Assembly: GCA_046565865.1 (NCBI GenBank)
Contig: JBKHXU010000103.1
Span: 1-6,874 of the forward strand
Direction: 5' to 3'
Length of the DNA: 6,874 nucleotides
Source: JBKHXU01 sp046565865
GTDB taxonomy: Bacteria > Pseudomonadota > Gammaproteobacteria > Acidiferrobacterales > Sulfurifustaceae
Of the stretch, positions 1-4,955 are shown in pieces. A model generated the notes under the pieces. The model did not search any database. It saw only the letters and a list, made by a program, of their open reading frames with translations, and was not told the origin of the DNA. Each line of letters begins with the position of its first letter. The stretch's first letter is position 1. The translations under genes were made by a program, and so were the position numbers.

Positions 1-114
1 GGGAAAACGGATGGCGCGGCCGCCGGCCGCTTCGATCAGTTGTACTAGTTGCTCGGCCTGCTCGACCGGCCGCGTGACCAGCACGCCGATACCGGCCAGC
101 GGCCGATCAGGCAC
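1..114 (-). CDS. hemD: Uroporphyrinogen-III synthase, N-terminal part only
   Basis: This is the start of the enzyme that cyclises hydroxymethylbilane, the HemC product, with inversion of ring D to give uroporphyrinogen III in the cytoplasm. Only 38 codons lie inside the window; the gene continues beyond base 1. The translation begins (M)PDRPLAGIGVLVTRP and continues with VEQAEQLVQLIEAAGGRAI. This matches the HemD amino end, where a short strand ending in VTRP is followed by a helix ending in a Gly-Gly turn. The start is GTG at 114-112, inside the end of hemC, giving an 8-nt overlap; no strong Shine-Dalgarno sequence is seen, so translational coupling to hemC is likely. Order and strand match the common hemCD arrangement. 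Identification rests on the short N-terminus plus position, but both agree. Confidence 0.9.
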   Translation of the reverse strand, partial: MPDRPLAGIGVLVTRPVEQAEQLVQLIEAAGGRAIRFP

Positions 115-1033
115 GGCCGTATACCCCGTCGAGGATTTCCTTGGCGCCGCGCGCCAGCAGTTCTTGCGCCAGATCGGCGCCAATCGCTGTGGCATCGACC
201 GCCGCGCCACGGCGCTCGCCGCGCACGATGCGCGTGCCGTCCGGCGCGCCGACCAGGGCGCGCAGATGCAGCGCCGCGCCGTCGAGCGCGGCGTAACCCG
301 CGATCGGCACCTGGCAGCCGCCTTCGAGCGCGGCGTTGAGTGCGCGTTCGGCGGCGACACAGGTCCGCGTCGGTGCATGATCGAGCGCGGCGAGCAGGCG
401 GTTGGTTTCGGCATCGTCGCTGCGGCATTCGATGCACACCGCCCCTTGGCCCACGGCCGGCAGGCTCACCGCGATCGGCAGTGCCTCGCGAATGCGCTCG
501 CCAAAGCCCAAGCGCTTCAAGCCGGCGACGGCGAGCAGCAGCGCGTCGTATTCGCCGGCATCGAGTTTCGCCAGGCGCGTGTTGACGTTGCCGCGCAGGG
601 TGACGACTTCGAGCTGCGGATAGAGCGCGCGCAACTGGCATTGGCGACGCAGGCTCGAGGTGCCGACGCGGCTGCCGGGCGGCAGTGCCGCGAGGCTGGC
701 GTAGCGCCCGGAGACGAACGCATCGCGCGGGTCCTCGCGCTCGCACACGGCGGCGATATGTAGGCCTTCTGGCAGGCTGACGGTGAGGTCTTTCATGGAA
801 TGGACCGCGAGGTCGATGCGTCTATCGAATAGCGCCTGTTCCAGCTCTTTGATGAACAGCCCCTTGCCGCCGACAGCGGCGAGCGGGCGGTCGAGGATGC
901 GGTCGCCCTCGGTGGTAATCTTTACGAGTTCCACGGTCAGCGACGGATGGCGCGCCACGAGCGCGGCGCGCACGTACTCGGCCTGCCACAGGGCAAGCGC
1001 GCTTTTGCGGGTACCGAGACGCAGGATGTTCAC
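107..1033 (-). CDS. hemC: Hydroxymethylbilane synthase (porphobilinogen deaminase)
   Basis: This cytoplasmic enzyme joins four porphobilinogen units head to tail into hydroxymethylbilane, the linear precursor of heme, siroheme and B12. The 308 residues are the normal length for the family. Recognisable motifs in order are LGTRKSALALWQAEYV (6-21), VGGKGLFIKELE (54-65), AVHSMKD (76-82, with catalytic Asp82), CEREDPRDAF (97-106), VGTSSLRRQCQL (123-134), LRGNVNTRL (146-154), LPAVGQGA (191-198) and EGGCQVPI (237-244). Cys240 in the last motif carries the dipyrromethane cofactor. The start is GTG at 1033-1031, which puts the conserved LGTR motif at the usual distance; no good Shine-Dalgarno sequence is visible. 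The gene overlaps hemD by 8 nt. A perfect TATAAT lies about 40 bp upstream. Confidence 0.98.
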   Translation of the reverse strand: MNILRLGTRKSALALWQAEYVRAALVARHPSLTVELVKITTEGDRILDRPLAAVGGKGLFIKELEQALFDRRIDLAVHSMKDLTVSLPEGLHIAAVCEREDPRDAFVSGRYASLAALPPGSRVGTSSLRRQCQLRALYPQLEVVTLRGNVNTRLAKLDAGEYDALLLAVAGLKRLGFGERIREALPIAVSLPAVGQGAVCIECRSDDAETNRLLAALDHAPTRTCVAAERALNAALEGGCQVPIAGYAALDGAALHLRALVGAPDGTRIVRGERRGAAVDATAIGADLAQELLARGAKEILDGVYGRA

Positions 1034-1071
1034 GTGAACCGATGGCGGTGACGGGTTTCTAACGGCTGGCG

Positions 1072-1077
1072 ATTATA
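1072..1077 (-). promoter_or_regulatory. Probable -10 element of the hemCD promoter
   Basis: The minus strand reads a perfect sigma-70 -10 hexamer, TATAAT, at 1077-1072, upstream of the hemC GTG. Transcription would start near 1065, giving a leader of about 30 nt. The -35 region is poor: the nearest resemblance, TTGCTC at 1104-1099, is 21 bp away, which is too far for a standard promoter. The element coincides with the ribosome-binding region of the divergent thioredoxin-like gene, so polymerase at this site would cover that gene's start. The hexamer is seen directly; its function is inferred. Confidence 0.5.
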
Positions 1078-1081
1078 GGGC

Positions 1082-1597
1082 ATGGCGATGGGTGGGCTGA
1101 GCAAAATATTGCGGGTATTGCGGGCAAGCGGGTTGGTGGCGACGATCGTGGCCGCCGGCCCCGTGGCGGCCGCGGGGCAGCTGCCGTTGGCGCAGGACTT
1201 GGCCGCGGACGCGGCCACGGCGAGCGCGCGCGGCGCGGCGATATTGGTGTTTTATATGAGCGACGCGTGCCCGTACTGCGAGCGCGTCGAGGAGTTGTAC
1301 CTACAACCGATGCTGGCGCGCCGCACCTACGGTGGTCGGTTGCTGATCCGCGCGGTGCGCGCCGATCGCGCCACGCCGTTGCGCGATTTCGCCGGCCATT
1401 CGACCGAGCACGCCGCGTTCGCGCGGCGCGCGGGCGCGTATGTGACGCCGCTGGTGCAGTTGTACGGACCGGATGGAACCGCGCTGGCCGAGCCGCTGCT
1501 CGGTTACACGTCGCCGGATTTCTACGCCGGCCAGCTCGAAGGTCGCATCGAGCAGGCCATCGCCCGCGTGCCGCAACGCGCGGCCCGCGCGCCGTAG
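1082..1597 (+). CDS. Exported thioredoxin-fold protein with CPYC active site
   Basis: A 171-residue protein, probably periplasmic. Residues 1-31 look like a Sec signal peptide: basic KILRVLR stretch, hydrophobic GLVATIVAAGPVAAA core, and a likely cleavage after the Ala run before GQLPL. The mature part is a thioredoxin fold: strand AAILVFYMS (52-60), redox site C63-P-Y-C66, and the cis-proline loop YVTP (Pro123) followed by strand LVQLYG. It probably reduces or exchanges disulfides of an exported substrate, but the partner is unknown. CPYC is typical of glutaredoxins, while layout and export resemble SoxW-like and other single-domain periplasmic thioredoxins. Two starts are possible. AGGG at 1077-1080 is 7 nt from ATG 1088 but only 1 nt from ATG 1082, so the true start may be 1088 (169 residues). 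It diverges from hemC and converges on the response-regulator gene with 4 nt between stop codons and no visible terminator. Confidence 0.85.
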   Translation: MAMGGLSKILRVLRASGLVATIVAAGPVAAAGQLPLAQDLAADAATASARGAAILVFYMSDACPYCERVEELYLQPMLARRTYGGRLLIRAVRADRATPLRDFAGHSTEHAAFARRAGAYVTPLVQLYGPDGTALAEPLLGYTSPDFYAGQLEGRIEQAIARVPQRAARAP

Positions 1598-1601
1598 CGC
1601 A

Positions 1602-2360
1602 TCACAATCCGGCCGGGGCCGCGATCGGGCGATTGCGCGCCCAGCGCCGTACCGACGCCGTGTGGCGCCGGCTGACGTCGAGTTTTTTGTCCACGCCTTT
1701 GAGATTGATCTGCCATGTCCCAGCCGGGCTCTTCTCGATGCCCTTGATGAACGGCGTCGCCACCAAGGCGTTGCGGTGGATGCGCAGGAAGCGCTCGCCG
1801 AATTCCTTCTCCAGATTGACCAGCGAGTCCTCGATCAGGTGTTCCTCGGTGCCGGTGCGCACCACGACGTACTTGCTGTCGGCGAGGAAATAGATGATAT
1901 CGGGCACCGGCACGAGCCGGATATTGCCGCGCAGATGCACGCTGATGTGCGTACGCGCCGGCATCTCCTTGCGCGCGTGGTGGATCTCCTGCAGCTGCTT
2001 CTGCGTGAGCTTGCGCGCCTTGGTCAGCGCGTTCGCCAGCCGATCCTTGCGGATCGGCTTCAGCAGATAATCGACCGCGTTCACGTCGAACGCATCGAGC
2101 GCGTGCTGATCATAGGCGGTGGTAAAGATCACGCTCGGTGGGTGTTCCATGCCCATGAGGTGCATGGCGGCCTCGAGCCCGTCCATGCCCGGCATGCGGA
2201 TGTCCATCAGCAGCACGTCTGGATTGAGCTCGGAGGTGCGTTCCACCGCCTCGGCGCCGTTCATGGCCTCGCCGATCACGGTGTAGCCCCCGATGTCCGA
2301 CAGCAACTCGCGCAGCCGGTCGCGCGCGAGCTTTTCATCATCAACGATCAACACTCTCAT
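1602..2360 (-). CDS. algR: AlgR-like response regulator with LytTR DNA-binding domain
   Basis: A 252-residue cytoplasmic transcription regulator. The receiver domain spans about 1-120: acidic pair Asp7-Asp8, phospho-acceptor Asp53 in LLMDIRMPG, the switch Thr80/81 in VIFTTAYD, and Lys101 in LLKP. A linker leads to a LytTR domain at about 137-240, with ISVHLRGNIRLVPVPDIIYF, FLRIHRNALV (191-200) and VSRRH (229-233). This domain order and these motifs match AlgR of Pseudomonas, which controls alginate, type IV pili and virulence genes there; the targets here are unknown. The start is well set: GGAGGG at 2371-2366 lies 5 nt before the ATG, inside the last codons of the upstream kinase, and start and stop overlap as ATGA. 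It is the last gene of the kinase-kinase-regulator unit. The C-terminal tail RNRPIAAPAGL lies beyond the LytTR motifs. Orthology to AlgR is supported by the argH, algZ and hemCD neighbours. Confidence 0.93.
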   Translation of the reverse strand: MRVLIVDDEKLARDRLRELLSDIGGYTVIGEAMNGAEAVERTSELNPDVLLMDIRMPGMDGLEAAMHLMGMEHPPSVIFTTAYDQHALDAFDVNAVDYLLKPIRKDRLANALTKARKLTQKQLQEIHHARKEMPARTHISVHLRGNIRLVPVPDIIYFLADSKYVVVRTGTEEHLIEDSLVNLEKEFGERFLRIHRNALVATPFIKGIEKSPAGTWQINLKGVDKKLDVSRRHTASVRRWARNRPIAAPAGL

Positions 2361-3484
2361 ACGTTCCCTCCGCGTGTCGGCAGCGTGACGGTAACGGTGA
2401 ATTGCCCGTTATCGCCGTGGGCCACGAGCGTCGCCGCTTCTCCGTAGTGCGAGTGTAAGCGGCTGCGCATGTTCGCGAGCGAATGTTCGTGTGCGGCCGA
2501 CGTGGACTTAACCTTGGTTGACGGATACGGATTGGTGACCCGTATGTGAATTTTATCATTGTCCTCCCAAAGTCTGACGCCGATCGTGCCGCCCGCGGGT
2601 AAAGCCTCGATACCATCGCGGATGGCGTTTTCCAGCAACGGTTGCAGCGTCAACACCGGCATGACCGCGCGCCGCGGGAAGGTACCGATGTCCCACTCGA
2701 CGCGCAGCCGGTTATCCAGGCGCAAAACCTCGATCGCCAGGTACTTTTTCGCGACGTCGATCTCCTTTTTCACCGGCACTAGGTTCTCGTCCTCGGACAG
2801 CATCATGCGAAATAGATCGGCCATATCCTCGATCGCCGATTCGGCGCGCGTGGGCGCGGTGCGCGTCAAGCTAGCGATGATATTGAGGCTATTGAATACG
2901 AAGTGAGGCCGGATGCGCGACTGCAGCGCCTGCAGCTTGGCCCGCGCTTCCGACAACGTGCGCTGTTTCAACTCGTGCTGACCCAGCAGGTAGCGCAGCG
3001 CCAAGGCGTTGACGATGATGCTGACGCAAAGATTCTGGATGTGAAAGTAGCCGCGCCATTCGGGGGTGAACGTCGCGATGCGTCCCGACGCCCACAGGAG
3101 CCAGATCGCCGCCTCGCTCACGAGCACGGTAATGACGAGCAGCAGCGCGTACGCGAGCGCGAGCGCTTGCAGCTTCGGCAGGCGGTTGAGCCGCGCGCGT
3201 ACGGCGCACAGCGCGGCGACGCTGGTGAGCGCGATCCATTGCACGAACAGCGAGATCAGCAGCAGGTCCTCGAACAGCGTCAGCGAAATACGGCGCGTCA
3301 CCAGCGTGACCACGAACGCCAGCATCTCCGCGATCAGCGCCACGCTCACGATCACGTTGGCACGGCAGAAGTTCGGCAGCAGGCCGTCGTCGCCGGCCTC
3401 GCTCGCGAGCGGCGGCCACAGTGCGCCGGCGGCGGCGCGCCACCAGCCGGTCAACGTATTTTTCAAGATTGCGAGTTCCATCAT
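2357..3484 (-). CDS. algZ: AlgZ/LytS-type membrane histidine kinase, second of a tandem pair
   Basis: A 375-residue inner-membrane sensor kinase. After a soluble N-terminal stretch with LLPNFC (35-40), hydrophobic segments fall near 43-63, 70-95, 108-132 and 150-166. A short coiled helix (170-190) leads to the kinase core. The phospho-acceptor is His194 in RPHFVFNSLN, typical of the LytS/AlgZ class, and the N box is LQPLLENAI with Asn286. Two features are unusual. The N box continues R289-D290 where the neighbouring kinase and most relatives have a His. The ATP-lid stretch AHEHSLANMRSRL (331-343) has no glycine before it, whereas the sister protein has HGRGN there. The VTNP motif (316-319) takes the place of a canonical Asp-Asn-Gly G1 box, as in AlgZ relatives. 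It overlaps the upstream kinase and the downstream regulator by 4 nt each (ATGA). Its start has no clear Shine-Dalgarno sequence, so coupling is likely. Position next to algR favours the algZ name. Confidence 0.88.
   Translation of the reverse strand: MMELAILKNTLTGWWRAAAGALWPPLASEAGDDGLLPNFCRANVIVSVALIAEMLAFVVTLVTRRISLTLFEDLLLISLFVQWIALTSVAALCAVRARLNRLPKLQALALAYALLLVITVLVSEAAIWLLWASGRIATFTPEWRGYFHIQNLCVSIIVNALALRYLLGQHELKQRTLSEARAKLQALQSRIRPHFVFNSLNIIASLTRTAPTRAESAIEDMADLFRMMLSEDENLVPVKKEIDVAKKYLAIEVLRLDNRLRVEWDIGTFPRRAVMPVLTLQPLLENAIRDGIEALPAGGTIGVRLWEDNDKIHIRVTNPYPSTKVKSTSAAHEHSLANMRSRLHSHYGEAATLVAHGDNGQFTVTVTLPTRGGNV
2366..2371 (-). promoter_or_regulatory. Shine-Dalgarno of the response-regulator gene inside the kinase 3' end
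   Basis: GGAGGG on the minus strand is 5 nt before the regulator ATG at 2360. It forms part of the final kinase codons (Gly-Gly-Asn-Val-stop). It is the strongest ribosome-binding site in the three-gene unit, whereas both kinase starts lack one. This may let the regulator be made in excess over the kinases; that last point is inference. Confidence 0.75.
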
Positions 3485-4536
3485 CCGCGCACGATCGGCA
3501 TTTTCACTTTGACGTGATACTGGCCGCCTTCCTCGAATGCCTGCAGGCTCGCCGCGGCGCCGAACTGAGTGACCAGCCGCTGGCGGGTGTTGTCCAGCGC
3601 CAGTTTATTGCCGCGACCGTGGGTGTTCTTCGGCACGTCCGGCAGCGGATTGCTAATAAGGATATTGAGCACGTCGTTCTCGGCCCACATGTCGATCTTG
3701 ATCGTGCCGCCGGCGAAACGCGGTTCGATGCCGTGATAAATGGCGTTCTCCAGCAGCGGCTGCAGCGTCAGTGCCGGTATCTGCGTCGAGCGCGGGATGC
3801 TATTGCTGACGTTCCAGATGACTTGCAGGCGATCGCCGAGGCGGATCTTTTCGATCTCGAGGTACTGGCGCGAAATTTCGCGTTCAGCCGAAAACGGCAC
3901 CAGCTTGCGCGCATCGGCCAGCAGTACCCGGAACAGATCGGCCAGGTCGTGCAGCACCGCTTCGCCCTTTTCCGGGTTGCTGCGGGTCAAGCTGGCGACG
4001 CTGTTCAGGCTGTTGAACAAAAAATGCGGGCGAATGCGCGATTGCAACGCCTGCATGCGCGCCTCCTGCTGCGCCTTCGATTCGGACTCGGCGCGGTGCT
4101 GCAATATGATGTAACGCACGCCCAAGATGCTGATGATAGCGGCGACCATGAGGCTGCGGATGATGAGCGACTCGCGCCACGGCGGCCAACGCTCGCTGAT
4201 GAGGCCGAGATCGTGCAGCGCGAAGATCATGCCGTCGATGCCGATCGCGGTCGTGAGCAGCAGCAGCAGCACCACGAGCAACGACCCGACCGCCACCGAC
4301 GCGCGCTTCAGCAACGGCGCCGCGAGCTTCAGAATGACGACGCTGCACAGCGAGATGGTGATGGCGAACGCGGACAGCAGATTCAGATCCTGCCACGCCT
4401 GTTCATCGAACACCGGATTGCGGCCAATGGTGATGATGATCGCGATCAACTCCGCTAACAGGATGAAGCGGATCGCCATGCCGAACGACCCGAAGTCGGG
4501 CAGGAAGTGTGACTCTGGCGTCTTGTCTCTGGACAT
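3481..4536 (-). CDS. AlgZ/LytS-type membrane histidine kinase, first of a tandem pair
   Basis: A 351-residue inner-membrane sensor kinase, paralogous to the gene after it. A short N-terminus with FLPDF (11-15) precedes hydrophobic segments near 20-37, 52-74, 81-106 and 124-146. The linker QHRAESESKAQQEARMQALQ leads to the His171 phospho-acceptor in RPHFLFNSLN. The N box LQPLLENAIYHGIEP (258-272, Asn264) is complete, ISNPLP (294-299) follows, and the ATP-lid region HGRGNKLALDNTRQRL keeps its glycines. It therefore has all the motifs expected of an active kinase in this class. The ATG at 4536 is preceded directly by an in-frame TAG, so no longer form is possible; no Shine-Dalgarno sequence is visible. 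Its stop overlaps the next kinase start as ATGA. It is the promoter-proximal gene of the unit. I leave the symbol empty because algZ fits the neighbour beside algR better; which of the two is the true orthologue is open. Confidence 0.88.
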   Translation of the reverse strand: MSRDKTPESHFLPDFGSFGMAIRFILLAELIAIIITIGRNPVFDEQAWQDLNLLSAFAITISLCSVVILKLAAPLLKRASVAVGSLLVVLLLLLTTAIGIDGMIFALHDLGLISERWPPWRESLIIRSLMVAAIISILGVRYIILQHRAESESKAQQEARMQALQSRIRPHFLFNSLNSVASLTRSNPEKGEAVLHDLADLFRVLLADARKLVPFSAEREISRQYLEIEKIRLGDRLQVIWNVSNSIPRSTQIPALTLQPLLENAIYHGIEPRFAGGTIKIDMWAENDVLNILISNPLPDVPKNTHGRGNKLALDNTRQRLVTQFGAAASLQAFEEGGQYHVKVKMPIVRG

Positions 4537-4611
4537 CTACGATATCGACTTCGCTGCGCCCCGAACGGTTTGCACCCGGACTCCCGTGCGACTCAGATTT
4601 AATCGTAGATG
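4534..4611 (-). promoter_or_regulatory. Inverted repeat able to sequester the first kinase start codon
   Basis: On the minus strand CATCTACGAT (4611-4602) is perfectly complementary to ATCGTAGATG (4543-4534), 58 nt apart. The second arm contains the ATG of the first kinase. In an mRNA starting upstream of 4611 these arms could form a 10-bp helix closing off the start codon, which already lacks a Shine-Dalgarno sequence. Alternatively the arms are two protein-binding half-sites in DNA, centres 68 bp apart. The repeat is seen directly; both roles are inference. Confidence 0.4.
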
Positions 4612-4626
4612 CCAAAGCACCGGCAA
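4597..4626 (-). promoter_or_regulatory. Possible promoter of the kinase-kinase-regulator operon
   Basis: On the minus strand TTGCCG (4626-4621) and TTAAAT (4602-4597) are separated by 18 bp; each matches 4 of 6 bases of the sigma-70 consensus. Transcription would start near 4590, giving a leader of about 54 nt. This is the best candidate close to the first kinase but is weak. If used, it would exclude the 4602-4611 repeat arm from the mRNA. Confidence 0.28.
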
Positions 4627-4741
4627 CCGCGCTCGCCGATAGCGCCGCGTTATCAGCGGCTTGCGCGGCGACACTTTCGTGCTTGGTTAGGCTATTGCCG
4701 GGCCGTCAAGTATACTTGCCCGCGCCCGACGGTAACGCAAC

Positions 4742-4769
4742 AAAAAAAACCCCCGTACGAGACGGGGGT
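4742..4769 (-). terminator. Intrinsic terminator reading leftward
   Basis: On the minus strand the RNA would read ACCCCCGT, loop CTCGT, ACGGGGGT, then an unbroken T run. That is a perfect 8-bp GC-rich stem with a 5-nt loop followed by seven further Us (4748-4742), the textbook form of a Rho-independent terminator. On the plus strand the stem is preceded by As and not followed by Ts, so it works in one direction only. No protein gene lies immediately upstream of it on that strand: argH runs the other way. It must therefore end a small RNA, act as an attenuator for the kinase operon, or stop antisense transcription out of argH. Confidence 0.85.
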
Positions 4770-4830
4770 CCAAGACCTGATCCGGAATTCGGGGTGGGGG
4801 TGCACAAAGGAGAGTCCGAATCAGGCTACT
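4742..4830 (-). ncRNA. Candidate small RNA or leader ending at the intrinsic terminator
   Basis: A transcript from about 4830 to 4742 (near 89 nt) would fold into two hairpins. The first pairs CCTGATTCGG (4825-4816) with CCGGATCAGG (4785-4776), ten pairs including one U-G wobble. On the opposite strand that pair would be a C-A mismatch, so the structure favours minus-strand RNA. The second hairpin is the terminator with its U tail. The 30-nt loop of the first contains CTCTCCTTT, complementary to Shine-Dalgarno sequences, and the C-rich stretch CACCCCCACCCC (4802-4791). Loop ACCCCC could also pair with GGGGGT of the terminator's second arm, so an alternative fold that breaks the terminator is possible. 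I do not recognise it as a named RNA family. The transcript is inferred from structure only. Confidence 0.4.
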
Positions 4831-4836
4831 GACGAA

Positions 4837-4865
4837 AACATAGACCGGGTTCGGTACTGCAACAA
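4837..4865 (-). promoter_or_regulatory. Possible promoter of the candidate small RNA
   Basis: On the minus strand TTGTTG (4865-4860) and TATGTT (4842-4837) are 17 bp apart, the optimal spacing, with 3 to 4 of 6 matches each to sigma-70 hexamers. A start near 4830 would lie just before the first hairpin arm. One half of the nearby ATCGG/CCGAT element touches the -35 hexamer. Confidence 0.3.
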
Positions 4866-4883
4866 TCGGTTACCGATAATCGG
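4865..4883. repeat. Triple ATCGG/CCGAT element, possible operator
   Basis: The plus strand reads ATCGGT-T-ACCGAT (4865-4877) and, sharing the middle half-site, CCGAT-A-ATCGG (4873-4883). That gives three half-sites in alternating orientation within 19 bp, 73 bp before the argH ATG. It overlaps the -35 end of the leftward candidate promoter and a rightward GATAAT at 4875-4880. A dimeric regulator could bind either overlapping pair. It does not look like an ArgR box. Function is inferred only. Confidence 0.35.
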
Positions 4884-4955
4884 AAGCGGGACACGGATGG
4901 ACGGCAGCCGTTTATCGCCGCTCGATCACACGCTAAAACGCACCACACACCGAGT

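Larger units (their letters stand above)
4537..4955. other. Intergenic regulatory region between the kinase operon and argH
   Basis: These 419 bp separate the divergent first kinase and argH. I find no credible protein gene on either strand. The region contains, from left to right, an inverted repeat overlapping the kinase start, a weak kinase promoter, a 12-bp palindrome CAAGTATACTTG (4707-4718), a leftward intrinsic terminator (4742-4769), an adjoining long hairpin (4776-4825), a weak leftward promoter (4837-4865) and a triple ATCGG/CCGAT element (4865-4883). For argH I see only a weak rightward GATAAT (4875-4880) inside that triple element, without a convincing -35, and no Shine-Dalgarno sequence before its ATG. 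The region is visibly less GC-rich than the flanking genes. Confidence 0.7.

Noticed and set aside
11..763. A 250-codon plus-strand frame opposite hemC and hemD.
   Set aside because: Antisense shadow of the clear hemC reading frame; no domain and no credible start signal.
1598..1625. Possible bidirectional terminator between the convergent thioredoxin-like and regulator genes.
   Set aside because: Only short GC-rich self-complementary pieces such as GGCCGGGGCC are present, with no T run on either strand.
3421..4458. A 345-codon plus-strand frame opposite the first kinase.
   Set aside because: Its composition (Arg, Gln, Asp and Ala runs) is the mirror of kinase codons, and the kinase motifs on the other strand are unmistakable.
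4597..4626. Reading the TTGCCG/TTAAAT pair as a firm operon promoter.
   Set aside because: Each hexamer matches only 4 of 6 bases, so it is kept as a weak candidate and not used to decide the operon leader.
4764..4800. Three G runs on the plus strand (4764-4768, 4791-4794, 4796-4800) suggesting a G-quadruplex.
   Set aside because: There is no close fourth run, and the first belongs to the terminator stem; the hairpin explanation is stronger.
4806..4814. AAAGGAGAG on the plus strand, a strong ribosome-binding-site sequence.
   Set aside because: No ATG, GTG or TTG lies at a usable distance downstream. It is better explained as the complement of the loop in the candidate small RNA.
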